A stretch of DNA of 64,000 nucleotides, from the NCBI GenBank assembly GCA_023663945.1, contig JAMPGL010000010.1:21897-85896 (forward strand), read 5' to 3'. The first letter of the stretch is position 1; the number at the start of each line of letters is the position of its first letter. Origin of the DNA: Lachnospiraceae bacterium. Lineage in GTDB: Bacteria; Bacillota; Clostridia; Lachnospirales; Lachnospiraceae. A program made the position numbers and the translations under genes. The notes under the pieces are model-generated. The model saw only the letters and a program-made list of their open reading frames with translations, had not been told where the DNA came from and made no database searches. This document shows positions 52,715 through 61,280 of the stretch, in pieces.

Positions 52715-52824
52715 AAGAGAAGACTGAGTATAACAGGACTTTTCTTTTGAGGGAAAATCAAGATGAGATAAAAAGTCGGATGTAGACGAGGAAAGAACTT
52801 GCGGACGACATACACGGCAGTAAG

Positions 52825-52849
52825 AGAGGGGAGATTTAATCTCCCCTTC
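52825..52849. terminator. hairpin at the convergent end of the YoeB and sugar-importer units
   Basis: Arms AGGGGAGAT (52827-52835) and ATCTCCCCT (52839-52847) with a 3-nt loop. The T-run is poor on both strands, so its strength as a terminator is uncertain, but position between convergent genes supports that role. Confidence 0.55.
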
Positions 52850-52868
52850 TCAATTTATATAAACTAAT

Positions 52869-54062
52869 TTACTTGCCGCTCTTACGATGAGAAACTACAT
52901 CAAAGATAACAGCAATCAGGAGTACGCCGCCCTTTACAACATACTGCCAGGAATCGCCGATTCCCATGATGGACATTCCCATGTTGATAACGCCAAGCAG
53001 GAGAGCGCCGATGATAACGCCGGGAATCGTACCGCTTCCGCCGTAAGCCGAAGCACCGCCGATGAAACAGGAACCGATAGCGTCCATTTCAAAGGATGTA
53101 CCGGTGGAACCGTTTACGGAGCCTACACGTGCCAGGCAGAGCAGACCGCACAGACCTGCAAGCAGACCCATATTTGCATAGGCGATAAAGTAAACCTTGT
53201 TGGTATTGATACCGGACAGCTTGGTTGCCTTCTCGTTGCCTCCCACTGCGTAGAAATAACGTCCAAATGCAGTCTTGGAAGTAATAAAGTGATAGAGCAG
53301 GCAGATTGCAACTACCCATACAAGCATAACGGAGATTCCCTTATACTGGCTGAGCAGATAGCAGTAAAACAGGAGCACAACGGAAATGATTCCGGTACGT
53401 CCAAAATCAACAAGAGCGCTGTTTTGGCGGTAGCCCTTCTTTGCCTTGTTAGCGCGGGAAGAGATTGTGCTGTAGATGATAATAACAACGGCAATCACGC
53501 CGATCACGATGGGGGACCAGATATGCGCATCGTTGTCAAGTCCCGGAATCTTGATATACGCCGTAAAAATATTCAAAAAGGTCTGATCCTGAACGGCTAC
53601 GGTCTTGCTGTCTAAGATGAGACGTCCAAAACCACGGAAGATGAACATGCCGCCTAAGGTAGTGATAAAGGGCGGAATCCGTACATAACCAATCCAGTAA
53701 CCCTGCCAGATGCCTGCTGCAAGACCAACCACGATACAAAGGGGGATGGTCAGGAACACGCTGACGTGAAGGTTGGTGAGCAGAACTGCCGCCATACCGC
53801 CTACCATACAGATCACGGAACCTACCGAAAGATCGATGTTACCGCCGGTCAGGATACAGAGCAGCATACCGCATGCCATAACCAGCACATAGCCGTTTTG
53901 AAGAAGCAGGTTGGACATGTTCTGCGCATACAGGAGCCGTCCGTCTGTCAAAAAGTAAAATAATATAAATACAACTACAAGGGCAATTACCATACTGTTT
54001 TTGGTCAAAAAAGCGCCTAAATTAAACTGGCTGCCGTTTGTGGTTTCATTTTTTGTTGCCAT
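52869..54062 (-). CDS. mmsB: multiple-monosaccharide ABC transporter permease (MmsB/GguB/XylH type)
   Basis: A 397-aa membrane protein of the ribose/xylose permease family with about ten helices (SMVIALVVVFILFYFLTDG at residues 23-41 is the first). It has the cytoplasmic coupling region TKLSGINTNKVYFIAYANMGLLAGLCGLLCLARVGSVNGSTGTSFEMDAIGSCFIGGASAYGGSGTIPGVIIGALLLGVINMGMSIMG typical of these permeases. Length agrees with the GguB/MmsB branch, longer than RbsC. It is the last gene of the ChvE-MmsA-MmsB unit and starts 21 bp after the ATPase stop with GAAAGGAG. Confidence 0.93.
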   Translation of the reverse strand: MATKNETTNGSQFNLGAFLTKNSMVIALVVVFILFYFLTDGRLLYAQNMSNLLLQNGYVLVMACGMLLCILTGGNIDLSVGSVICMVGGMAAVLLTNLHVSVFLTIPLCIVVGLAAGIWQGYWIGYVRIPPFITTLGGMFIFRGFGRLILDSKTVAVQDQTFLNIFTAYIKIPGLDNDAHIWSPIVIGVIAVVIIIYSTISSRANKAKKGYRQNSALVDFGRTGIISVVLLFYCYLLSQYKGISVMLVWVVAICLLYHFITSKTAFGRYFYAVGGNEKATKLSGINTNKVYFIAYANMGLLAGLCGLLCLARVGSVNGSTGTSFEMDAIGSCFIGGASAYGGSGTIPGVIIGALLLGVINMGMSIMGIGDSWQYVVKGGVLLIAVIFDVVSHRKSGK

Positions 54063-54083
54063 GATTACAACACTCCTTTCGTT

Positions 54084-55619
54084 TTAAGCTTCGGCACTGA
54101 TAATGTAGCTCATGATCTTTTCCTGAGTGGCATCCTTTGCATCTAACTCTCCCCGAAGTTCTCCTTCGTTCATAACATAGATGCGGTCGCACATGCCGAT
54201 GAGCTCCGGCATTTCGGAAGAAATCATGATGACGGATTTGCCATCCTCCACCATTTGGTTAATCAGACAGTAAATGTCGTATTTAGCGCCTACATCGATA
54301 CCGCGGGTGGGTTCATCCAGAATCAAAATATCCGGTTCTGCAAACATCCATTTGCCCAGCAGGGCTTTTTGCTGATTACCGCCGGATAAATTACCTACCT
54401 GCTGTTCAACAGAGGGTGTTTTGGTTCCCATAGCCTTAGTCATTTCTTCCGCTACATTTTTTTCGCCTGTGGTATCAATGATTCCCCGTGAGCACACCTT
54501 ATCTAAGCGCGCCAGTGTTGTGTTAAAGCGGATGGACTCGCCGAGAATCAGTCCGTTTACCTTTCGGTCCTCCGTAACATAGGCGATTTTATGCTGAATA
54601 GCCTGTTCCGGATTTTTTAAATCGATCTTTTCTCCATTCAGGTATAACTCACCGCTGATGTTAGAGCCATAGCTTTTGCCGAAGATGGACATTGCAAGTT
54701 CGGTGCGCCCTGCGCCCTGAAGTCCGGAAAATCCAATGACTTCTCCCTTATGTACTTTAAAGGAAATATTGTTATCCACTACCTTTTCGTGGTAAAGGGG
54801 ATGATAGACAGTCCAGTTCTTGACTTCCAGCCGAACCTCCTTTTGAACCTTATGTTCACGGGTCGGATAACGGTCATCCATGGGACGCCCAACCATGCCT
54901 TTGATAATGCGGTCTTCGCTGAATTCATCCACGCCTTTTACCAAGGTTTCAATGGTGGAACCGTCACGGATAATGGTAGCTTTATCCGCGCAGTAGATGA
55001 TTTCGTTTAATTTATGCGTAATGATAATGGAGGTTAATCCATTTTTCTTAAATTCCATCAAAAGATCCAAAAGCATCTTCGCATCTTCGTCATTCAGGGA
55101 CGAGGTAGGCTCATCTAAGATGAGAAGCTTAACATTTTTAGAAAATGCCTTTGCAATTTCCACAAGCTGCTGCTTGCCGGTTCCGATGTCCTTGATCAGA
55201 GTCTGGGCAGATTCGTTTAATCCTACCTGCTTCATGTGCTTTTCGGCATCGTTGTAGGTGAGATCCCAGTCGATATGCCCTAGTTTATTCTTTTTTTCGT
55301 TTCCAAGAAACATGTTTTCGCCAATGGTCAGAAGCGGGATTAAAGCCAGCTCCTGATGAATAATGACGATTCCTTTTGATTCGCTGTCCTTTAAGGTCTT
55401 AAATTGGCAAAGCTCTCCATTATAATAGATTTCGCCTGAATAGCTCCCAACAGGGTAAGTGCCGGACAGGACGTTCATCAGTGTGGATTTGCCTGCTCCA
55501 TTTTCACCGATCAGTGCATGGATTTCTCCCCGCTCCACAGTCAGATTGACATTGTCCAGCGCTTTTACTCCCGGAAATTCCTTGGTAATGGACTTCATTT
55601 CCAATATAATATCACCCAA
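54084..55619 (-). CDS. mmsA: multiple-monosaccharide ABC transporter ATP-binding protein (MmsA/GguA/XylG type)
   Basis: A 511-aa tandem ATPase. The first domain has Walker A GENGAGKSTLMNVLSG, signature IGTGKQQLVEIAKAFSKNVKLLILDEPTSSLND and ITHKLNEI; the second is degenerate at Walker A (SGLQGAGRTELAMSIFG) but keeps LSGGNQQKALLGKWM and ILDEPTRGIDVGAKYDIY. This is the pattern of sugar importers such as RbsA and XylG. The start is TTG 55619 with GGAGG seven bases upstream, which may keep synthesis lower than that of the binding protein. An attenuator hairpin lies in the gap to the upstream gene. Confidence 0.94.
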   Translation of the reverse strand: MGDIILEMKSITKEFPGVKALDNVNLTVERGEIHALIGENGAGKSTLMNVLSGTYPVGSYSGEIYYNGELCQFKTLKDSESKGIVIIHQELALIPLLTIGENMFLGNEKKNKLGHIDWDLTYNDAEKHMKQVGLNESAQTLIKDIGTGKQQLVEIAKAFSKNVKLLILDEPTSSLNDEDAKMLLDLLMEFKKNGLTSIIITHKLNEIIYCADKATIIRDGSTIETLVKGVDEFSEDRIIKGMVGRPMDDRYPTREHKVQKEVRLEVKNWTVYHPLYHEKVVDNNISFKVHKGEVIGFSGLQGAGRTELAMSIFGKSYGSNISGELYLNGEKIDLKNPEQAIQHKIAYVTEDRKVNGLILGESIRFNTTLARLDKVCSRGIIDTTGEKNVAEEMTKAMGTKTPSVEQQVGNLSGGNQQKALLGKWMFAEPDILILDEPTRGIDVGAKYDIYCLINQMVEDGKSVIMISSEMPELIGMCDRIYVMNEGELRGELDAKDATQEKIMSYIISAEA

Positions 55620-55640
55620 AAGATTTCCTCCTCTCTTTAT

Positions 55641-55676
55641 AAAAAAGAAAGGCGGGACAGACGCCCGCCCCCTTTC
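55641..55676 (-). terminator. attenuating terminator between the ChvE-like gene and mmsA
   Basis: Read on the minus strand, a GC-rich stem (GGGCGGG with CCCGCC, flanked by GAAAGG and CCTTTC) is followed by six T. It sits between the binding-protein stop and the ATPase ribosome site, so it should limit read-through and raise the ratio of binding protein to transporter. Confidence 0.75.
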
Positions 55677-55696
55677 AGGTTTATAACATTTTAATT

Positions 55697-56917
55697 TTAG
55701 TTTGCAGATAAGTATCCGTCAGCACCCATGGTGTACAGACCGGTATCAACCAATTCCTGTAAATTGTCCTTGGTGATTACATTGGGTACAAGCAGGAAGG
55801 AAGGGCACTTATTTCCTGCGGAAGTCTCGTAAGACTCTACATCATATGCACACTCAATGCCAAATGACGGGATTAAGGACTCATCGATTGTCTCGCCTGC
55901 AAGTAATGCCTTTGCAAGACCTAAGGTAACGATGGACTCGTTGCTTACGTTCTTATATACGGTCATGGTCTGAATGCCGTCAACGATGTTCTTTAAGTTT
56001 GCTTCGTCACCGTCCTGTCCGGTAATCACTACGCTGTTGGAACCTGCATAGTCAGAGGTGACTGCCTGTGAAACGCCAAGTGCGGTAGAGTCATTGGAGC
56101 AAAGCCATACGTCAAGCTGTGTGCCGTCTGCATAGTAGGAAGAAAGAACGTTCTGTGCTCTCTCAAGAGCGGTGTCGGTATTCCACTGTGCGGTAGCAAC
56201 GGTATCGAAATCAACCTGACCGGATACGATGTTTAAAGTGCCTGCATCAATGTAAGGCTGTAAAGCATCTACAGCGCCATTGTAGAAATAAGGAGCATTG
56301 TTGTCGGCAGGATCGCCTGCTGTGATCTCTAAGTTGTAAACTTTGTCGCCTGCGTTTGCAAGATCCAGCTCGTTTACGATGAACTCACCCTGTAACTTAC
56401 CAACAGTGTAGTTATCGAAAGATACATAGTAGGAAACCGCGTCATTCTTGATCAGACGGTCATAAGCGATAACCGGAACGCCCGCGTCTGCCGCTTCGTT
56501 CATGGCTGTGTTAAGCGCTTCGCCGTCGATTGCCGCAATAATCAGTAAGTTGACACCGTCAGCCAGCATGTTCTGAATATCATTTACCTGTCTTCCGGAG
56601 TCATTATCGGAGAAGGTAAGAATTGTCTCAAAGCCTGCAGCCTTGAACTGTTCATCCAGATATGCGCCGTCACGGTTCCAGCGCTCCAAGGACTGTGTCG
56701 GCATGGAAATACCAATCTTTCCGCCTGCGGAAGCGGTATCTGCCGGAGCCTCAGCCTCAGCATTATCTGCCTCTGTGTTGTCTGCCGGAGCCGGAGCCTC
56801 AGCCTGCGTGCTGCTGTCTGCACTGCCTGCTGTCTCTGCGGAACTGCCTGAGCAGCCGACTAACAATGAAGCAACCATTGCGACGCTCAATAAAGCGCCA
56901 AGTAATTTTCTTTTCAT
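55697..56917 (-). CDS. chvE: multiple-monosaccharide ABC transporter substrate-binding lipoprotein (ChvE-like)
   Basis: A 406-aa lipoprotein with lipobox LVGC (Cys22), an Ala/Glu/Asp/Pro linker to about residue 65, and a type 4 periplasmic-binding fold: GISMPTQSLERWNRDGAYLDEQF, QVNDIQNMLADGVNLLIIAAIDGEALN, VIAYDRLIKNDAVSYYVSFDNYTVG, ITAGDPADNNAPYFYNGAVDAL and VVITGQDGDEANLKNIVDG. ChvE proteins bind xylose, glucose, galactose, arabinose and similar aldoses. First gene of the importer unit with an AAGGGAGG ribosome site. A TATAGT on the minus strand about 40 bases upstream is a possible -10 with no clear -35, as expected for an activator-dependent promoter. Confidence 0.93.
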   Translation of the reverse strand: MKRKLLGALLSVAMVASLLVGCSGSSAETAGSADSSTQAEAPAPADNTEADNAEAEAPADTASAGGKIGISMPTQSLERWNRDGAYLDEQFKAAGFETILTFSDNDSGRQVNDIQNMLADGVNLLIIAAIDGEALNTAMNEAADAGVPVIAYDRLIKNDAVSYYVSFDNYTVGKLQGEFIVNELDLANAGDKVYNLEITAGDPADNNAPYFYNGAVDALQPYIDAGTLNIVSGQVDFDTVATAQWNTDTALERAQNVLSSYYADGTQLDVWLCSNDSTALGVSQAVTSDYAGSNSVVITGQDGDEANLKNIVDGIQTMTVYKNVSNESIVTLGLAKALLAGETIDESLIPSFGIECAYDVESYETSAGNKCPSFLLVPNVITKDNLQELVDTGLYTMGADGYLSAN

Positions 56918-57030
56918 TTAAAAAATCCTCCCTTTCTTTTGATGTTGTTACTATAACACAAAAGAGACTGGATAAACTTGTTTTATTCTGTATATTTTTT
57001 TCTATACAAAGTTTTTGACTGCACGCAAAA

Positions 57031-57062
57031 CAGGACAAAATTGCGATTGCAAATTTGTCCTG
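57031..57062 (-). terminator. terminator after the XylF-like gene
   Basis: On the minus strand AGGACAAA and TTTGTCCT (57032-57039 and 57054-57061) pair, with GCAA and TTGC inside, followed by GTTTTG. It separates the sensor operon from the ChvE importer unit. Confidence 0.65.
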
Positions 57063-57093
57063 TGCAAAAAAATCCTATTGTATTTTGGCATAC

Positions 57094-58149
57094 TTAAGGC
57101 ATTTTATCCGGAACGTTCAGATAAACATCCTCTTTCAGATGAAAACCGCTGTTGATAATGACATCGTTGATATTTTCGCTGGTCACGCTGATAGGTTCCA
57201 GCCCCACGTAGGGCACGGAATAATCTCCGTTGTCCAGCATGGTAACATCTGCGCCGGAAATTTCTTCATCCTGTGCCAGCGCCACCGCGCATTCCGCCGC
57301 CCGCTGTGCAAGCCGCTCTACGGGCTTATAGACGGTCATAAGCTGAGTCCCTTCCACAATCCGCTGGCATGCTTCCAGATCGGCATCCTGCCCCACCACA
57401 AGCACTTTGCCTGCAAGACGCTTTTCGGCAAGTGCAGGGACTACCCGGCTTGCAATATTATCGTTGCCGCACATGACGGCATCCGCCTCGCGCACCACGT
57501 CCATATGAGTATATACATATTCTGCCGCCAGCTCCGCCAGCCAGCCGTCCGCATGAACGGAGTCAAGGACGGTGACATCGTTCTCCTGCATGATCCGTTT
57601 AAACTCATTCTCCACCAAGGGAACGTTATTGTCAGTGGGCGATCCGCCCAGCATCAGAACGGAACCGCCGGAGAGCTCCTCGCCAATCAGGGCATCCGCC
57701 ATCATGGCTCCCACCTTGGCGTTGTCAAAGGAAATATAAAGGTCAATGTCAGAGTCTTTGATCAGCCGGTCATAGGCGATCACTTTGATGCCTTTTTCCT
57801 TTGCCTTAGCCACGGAAGAGCGTAAGCCGTCGGAGTCTACGCAGATGATAACAATGACATCCATGCCCTTTTCGATAAAGTAGTCAATCTGCTTCTGCTG
57901 GGTAGCCGGGTCTCCGTTGGCGTTTTGGACATTGACCTCCGCCCCCAGCTCTTTTGCCGTAGAGACAAAGACATCGCGGTCTCTCAGCCACCGCTCAATG
58001 ACAAAGGAGTCAAAGCTCATGCCAATCTGTATTTTCTCTTCCGTCTGCGGCTGCGCCGGACTGCTTCCGGGAACCGCGTTTGAGCAGGCAGGAAGAAGAA
58101 AACTAAGGCACAGCAGGATAGAAACTAATAAAAAGAATTTTCGCTTCAT
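57094..58149 (-). CDS. D-xylose-binding lipoprotein (XylF-like)
   Basis: A 351-aa lipoprotein, lipobox LPAC (Cys22). The mature part matches D-xylose-binding XylF through its length: GMSFDSFVIERWLRDRDVFVSTAKELGAEVNVQNANGDPATQQKQIDYFIEKGMDVIVI, VIAYDRLIKDSDIDLYISFDNAKVGAMMADAL, GGSPTDNNVPLVENEF, GQDADLEACQRIVEGTQLMTVYKP. It lies 46 bp after the YesN-type regulator and has no transporter of its own, so it may serve MmsA-MmsB downstream or help the sensor kinase complex detect sugar. The ligand is probably xylose or a similar aldose, from family resemblance. Confidence 0.88.
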   Translation of the reverse strand: MKRKFFLLVSILLCLSFLLPACSNAVPGSSPAQPQTEEKIQIGMSFDSFVIERWLRDRDVFVSTAKELGAEVNVQNANGDPATQQKQIDYFIEKGMDVIVIICVDSDGLRSSVAKAKEKGIKVIAYDRLIKDSDIDLYISFDNAKVGAMMADALIGEELSGGSVLMLGGSPTDNNVPLVENEFKRIMQENDVTVLDSVHADGWLAELAAEYVYTHMDVVREADAVMCGNDNIASRVVPALAEKRLAGKVLVVGQDADLEACQRIVEGTQLMTVYKPVERLAQRAAECAVALAQDEEISGADVTMLDNGDYSVPYVGLEPISVTSENINDVIINSGFHLKEDVYLNVPDKMP

Positions 58150-58195
58150 GTTGTTATCCTTTCCGGATTTGCTGTATGCAGGATTTTCAAAGCTA

Positions 58196-59785
58196 TCAGA
58201 TACTTTTGTACTCTGTGGGCGTTACGCCTACGTTTTTCTTGAAGGAACGGCTGAAATAATTGGGGTCGGAATATCCGCACATAGAGCAGATTTCCTTCAT
58301 GGAATAATCGGTGGTGTTCAGGAGCTCCTTTGCCTTATTTATGCGGATGCCTGTCAGGTATTCAATAAAATTCTGTCCGGTTCCTTCCTTAAAAATCTTG
58401 CTGAAATAGTAGGGGCTGATATTTGCAACCCGCGATACCTCGTCTAAGGAAATATCTTTATTAAAATTATTTCTGATATACTCCTTGGACATTTCAATAA
58501 TGCTGTTAGACTTTTCCTCCCGTTTCCGCAGGCTGTTCTGCCCGGCATCCGTGATTTTGTCCAGAAACCATTTTTTGAGGGAGCCAAGGTCTTCCGTGCC
58601 CATCAGTGTGGGAAGGTAATCCTGTCGGGAATGAAATTGATAGGTCATACCGCCCTTTTCGTAAACAATATGTTCCGCCCATAATGCAAATTCCAGAATC
58701 TTAAGGCGTATCTCCATAATGCTGTCCGGGCTGTTGTCCGCCATCCAGTCAAAAAAGCTTCCTGCCGTAGCCCGGGCGTGGCTGGCTTCTCCCTTTTCAA
58801 TTTCTTCAAAAAGACGCTTTTCCAGATGGATGGGATAGTCATCGGTATAGTCGCAGCCGATGGGAAGGTCGTCCGCGTGTGCCACGCTTCCGGTGGTGAT
58901 GATCAGCGCATTAAGAGCTTCGTTGTAGGACTTGGACATTTCCCGCAGTTCTCCGACTCTGCCGATACCGATGCGGAACACAATATTGGTCTTTCGGCGC
59001 ATATGGCGGACAAGCTCTCTGGTCCGCTCGATCAGGTCAATTCTTTCATTGTAATTCATCTGTTCCTTTTCATAGGGAACCAGAACGGCGAGCTTATTTG
59101 CCATGACCGTTCCCACAATGCAGTCAAAATATTCTTTTAGATATTCCCGAACCTCTTGGTAATGCTGCTGCATCTTAACGCCGCCTCCTACAGCGTTGGT
59201 TAAGTGGCTTCCCACCTGTTCGTCTCCGCACACGATGACAATCATATAGGCGTGGCTGGCGCTGATGCCGAGGATGGTCTTATAATTATCAATATCCTCC
59301 ACAAAATTTTCTTGAAGCAGAATATCATAGATCAGACCGTTTTCAATGATGGGGACGACGGTTTCCAGTTTTTCTTTTATCAACAGGTCATTCTTGCGCC
59401 TTTCCCGTTCCCGGTCAACCATCTCCATGCCCTTTTTCAGAACGGTGATGACCTTTGTGCGTTCCATGGGCTTGGTAATGTATTCAATCACGCCTAATTT
59501 GATGGACTCTTTGGCATAGTCGAACTTATCATAGGCGGACATAACGATAAAGAGAACATCGTTATTGTTCCGCCGTATCTCCTTCATGGCTTCAATGCCG
59601 TTGATTCCGGGCATCTGAATATCCATAATGGCAATGTCCGGACGGAACTTCTCCGCCAATTCAATGATGCTTCTGCCGGTTTTGGCATATTCAACCACGC
59701 ATTCGTCCCCAAATTCCTTTTTGATAATAAATTGTAATGCGTCAATGACGATTCCCTCATCGTCCCCCAGCATAATCTTATACAT
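58196..59785 (-). CDS. YesN-type response regulator with AraC DNA-binding domain
   Basis: A 529-aa regulator. The receiver at residues 1-120 has LGDDEGIV, phospho-acceptor Asp55 in IAIMDIQMPGINGIEAM and YITKPME; a long middle region (about 130-415) is of the YesN type; the C-terminal pair of AraC helix-turn-helix motifs (about 430-527) shows NFNKDISLDEVSRVANISPYYFSKIFKEGTGQNFIEYLTGIRINKAKELL and MKEICSMCGYSDPNYFSRSFKKNVGVTPTEYK. ATG 59785 follows GGGAGGAAAG; the earlier in-frame start lies within the kinase gene. Overlaps the kinase gene by eight bases. It most likely activates the nearby sugar importer. Confidence 0.94.
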   Translation of the reverse strand: MYKIMLGDDEGIVIDALQFIIKKEFGDECVVEYAKTGRSIIELAEKFRPDIAIMDIQMPGINGIEAMKEIRRNNNDVLFIVMSAYDKFDYAKESIKLGVIEYITKPMERTKVITVLKKGMEMVDRERERRKNDLLIKEKLETVVPIIENGLIYDILLQENFVEDIDNYKTILGISASHAYMIVIVCGDEQVGSHLTNAVGGGVKMQQHYQEVREYLKEYFDCIVGTVMANKLAVLVPYEKEQMNYNERIDLIERTRELVRHMRRKTNIVFRIGIGRVGELREMSKSYNEALNALIITTGSVAHADDLPIGCDYTDDYPIHLEKRLFEEIEKGEASHARATAGSFFDWMADNSPDSIMEIRLKILEFALWAEHIVYEKGGMTYQFHSRQDYLPTLMGTEDLGSLKKWFLDKITDAGQNSLRKREEKSNSIIEMSKEYIRNNFNKDISLDEVSRVANISPYYFSKIFKEGTGQNFIEYLTGIRINKAKELLNTTDYSMKEICSMCGYSDPNYFSRSFKKNVGVTPTEYKSI

Positions 59786-61280
59786 GACTTTCCTCCCGCT
59801 TTCTGTCCGGTAAATAAATAATAAACTCTGTTCCTTGATTTTTGCCTTCACTGATAATGGACATGACATCTTCGCTTCCGGTAAAAAGCTTCAGCCGGGC
59901 AATCACGTTATCCATGCCGATGCCGTTAGAGCCCGCGGCGTGTTCCTCATCCTTGTAGGCGCCCTTTAAAACCTTTTCAATGACTTCCGGATTCATGCCG
60001 ATGCCGTTATCCCGGATGCTGATCTGCACAGAGTCATCCATATGATAAACCTTCAGCAGGATTCTCCCTCTGCCCGCCATTTCACGGATACCGTGATTGA
60101 CACAGTTTTCCACAACAGGCTGTAGAATCATGCTTGGAATTTCTACCTGCAAAAGTGCCGGATCCACATCTTTTTCGTAATGAATGTCTCCCGAAAAGCG
60201 GACATTTAAAATATAGATGTAGTTGTCCACCAGCTCAATCTCTTCCTGAATTGTGACAGTATTGTCACCTTTTTTGACATTATAGCGGAAAAACTCCGCT
60301 ACATTCTGCACATACTGGTAGGTTCTGTCGGCGCCTTCCAGCATGGCAAGCTGTGCCCCGGCGTTTAAAGTGTTGAACAAAAAATGAGGGTTAATCTGTG
60401 CCTGCAGGTATTTCAACTGGGCATCCTTTAAGTGGGACTCCATCAAAAGCTCCTTTTCCTTCATGGCGCGCTCCGCTTCCATGCCGTGGCGTATCCGCTC
60501 GATATAGTCCCTGATGCTGGCTACCATCTGGTTAAATGCCCGTCCCACAACGCCGATTTCATCCTGCGTCTGCACATCGGACAGCTCCACCTCAAAGTTG
60601 CCCTTTGCCACTTCGTCCGCAGACTTTGCCAGTGCTTTTAAGGGGCTGATAATGGCGCCTACCAATTTGGTAATGATAACCACATTTGTGACGATGACCA
60701 GAAGGATCACGATAAATCCTACTGTCTCAAACAGCCGGAACGCATGGGAGAGTTTGGCATAATTCTCGGAGTTATTTTTAAACTGTTGATTATTCAGGCT
60801 GTAAATATAGGTGTTGATGTAGTCGTACATCTGGGTGGCACTCTCGTAGCGCGCCCGGTATTTCTCAACATTGCGCCCGCGCTTTGCCTCGATGGTCTGG
60901 TCGGCAATTTCCAAGTATTTGCCGGACATATGCTTGATATTCCGCTTCATGCGGTCATAGGATACGCCGTTTACCTCATCGTCCAGAACCTCTACAAGCG
61001 TCATATAATTTTGTGAATTGCGGTAATATTCTTCCAGAGAATCGCTGGTCTTGGCGTTTAAGTAGTCGGTCATACTGCTCTGCACGGCATCCAATGATTC
61101 CGACAGCTCATTTAAATTCAGGTTATCCCGGTAGACCATTTCCATTTCGCCGGACATGCGGTTAATCCCCAGAATCAAAAGAAGATTGACCAGGCACACA
61201 AACAGATTGGTCAAAATGTAAATGCTGCTAATCTTAACCTGTAAGGGCAGATTAGGGAATGTACGCAGTTTTTTATTCAT
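59778..61280 (-). CDS. YesM/LytS-type sensor histidine kinase
   Basis: A 500-aa kinase. TM1 (about residues 17-40) and TM2 (about 185-207) flank an extracytoplasmic region of about 145 residues of four-helix type; HAMP follows (ISPLKALAKSADEVAKGNFEVELSDV), then the His_kinase domain with the acceptor His in LQAQINPHFLFNTLNAGAQLAM and the HATPase part (QPVVENCVNHGIREM, DNGIGMNPEVI, GSNGIGMDNVIARLKL). ATG 61280 follows GGGGGATG; it overlaps the anchored sugar-binding gene by eight bases. Middle member of a three-component sensor. Confidence 0.94.
   Translation of the reverse strand: MNKKLRTFPNLPLQVKISSIYILTNLFVCLVNLLLILGINRMSGEMEMVYRDNLNLNELSESLDAVQSSMTDYLNAKTSDSLEEYYRNSQNYMTLVEVLDDEVNGVSYDRMKRNIKHMSGKYLEIADQTIEAKRGRNVEKYRARYESATQMYDYINTYIYSLNNQQFKNNSENYAKLSHAFRLFETVGFIVILLVIVTNVVIITKLVGAIISPLKALAKSADEVAKGNFEVELSDVQTQDEIGVVGRAFNQMVASIRDYIERIRHGMEAERAMKEKELLMESHLKDAQLKYLQAQINPHFLFNTLNAGAQLAMLEGADRTYQYVQNVAEFFRYNVKKGDNTVTIQEEIELVDNYIYILNVRFSGDIHYEKDVDPALLQVEIPSMILQPVVENCVNHGIREMAGRGRILLKVYHMDDSVQISIRDNGIGMNPEVIEKVLKGAYKDEEHAAGSNGIGMDNVIARLKLFTGSEDVMSIISEGKNQGTEFIIYLPDRKREESHV

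Noticed and set aside
52887-53615. 242-aa plus-strand frame
   Set aside because: It is the complement of the mmsB permease gene, has no ribosome site and a composition unlike a real protein.
57055-57825. 256-aa plus-strand frame
   Set aside because: Antisense shadow of the XylF-like gene, whose protein is clearly recognisable.
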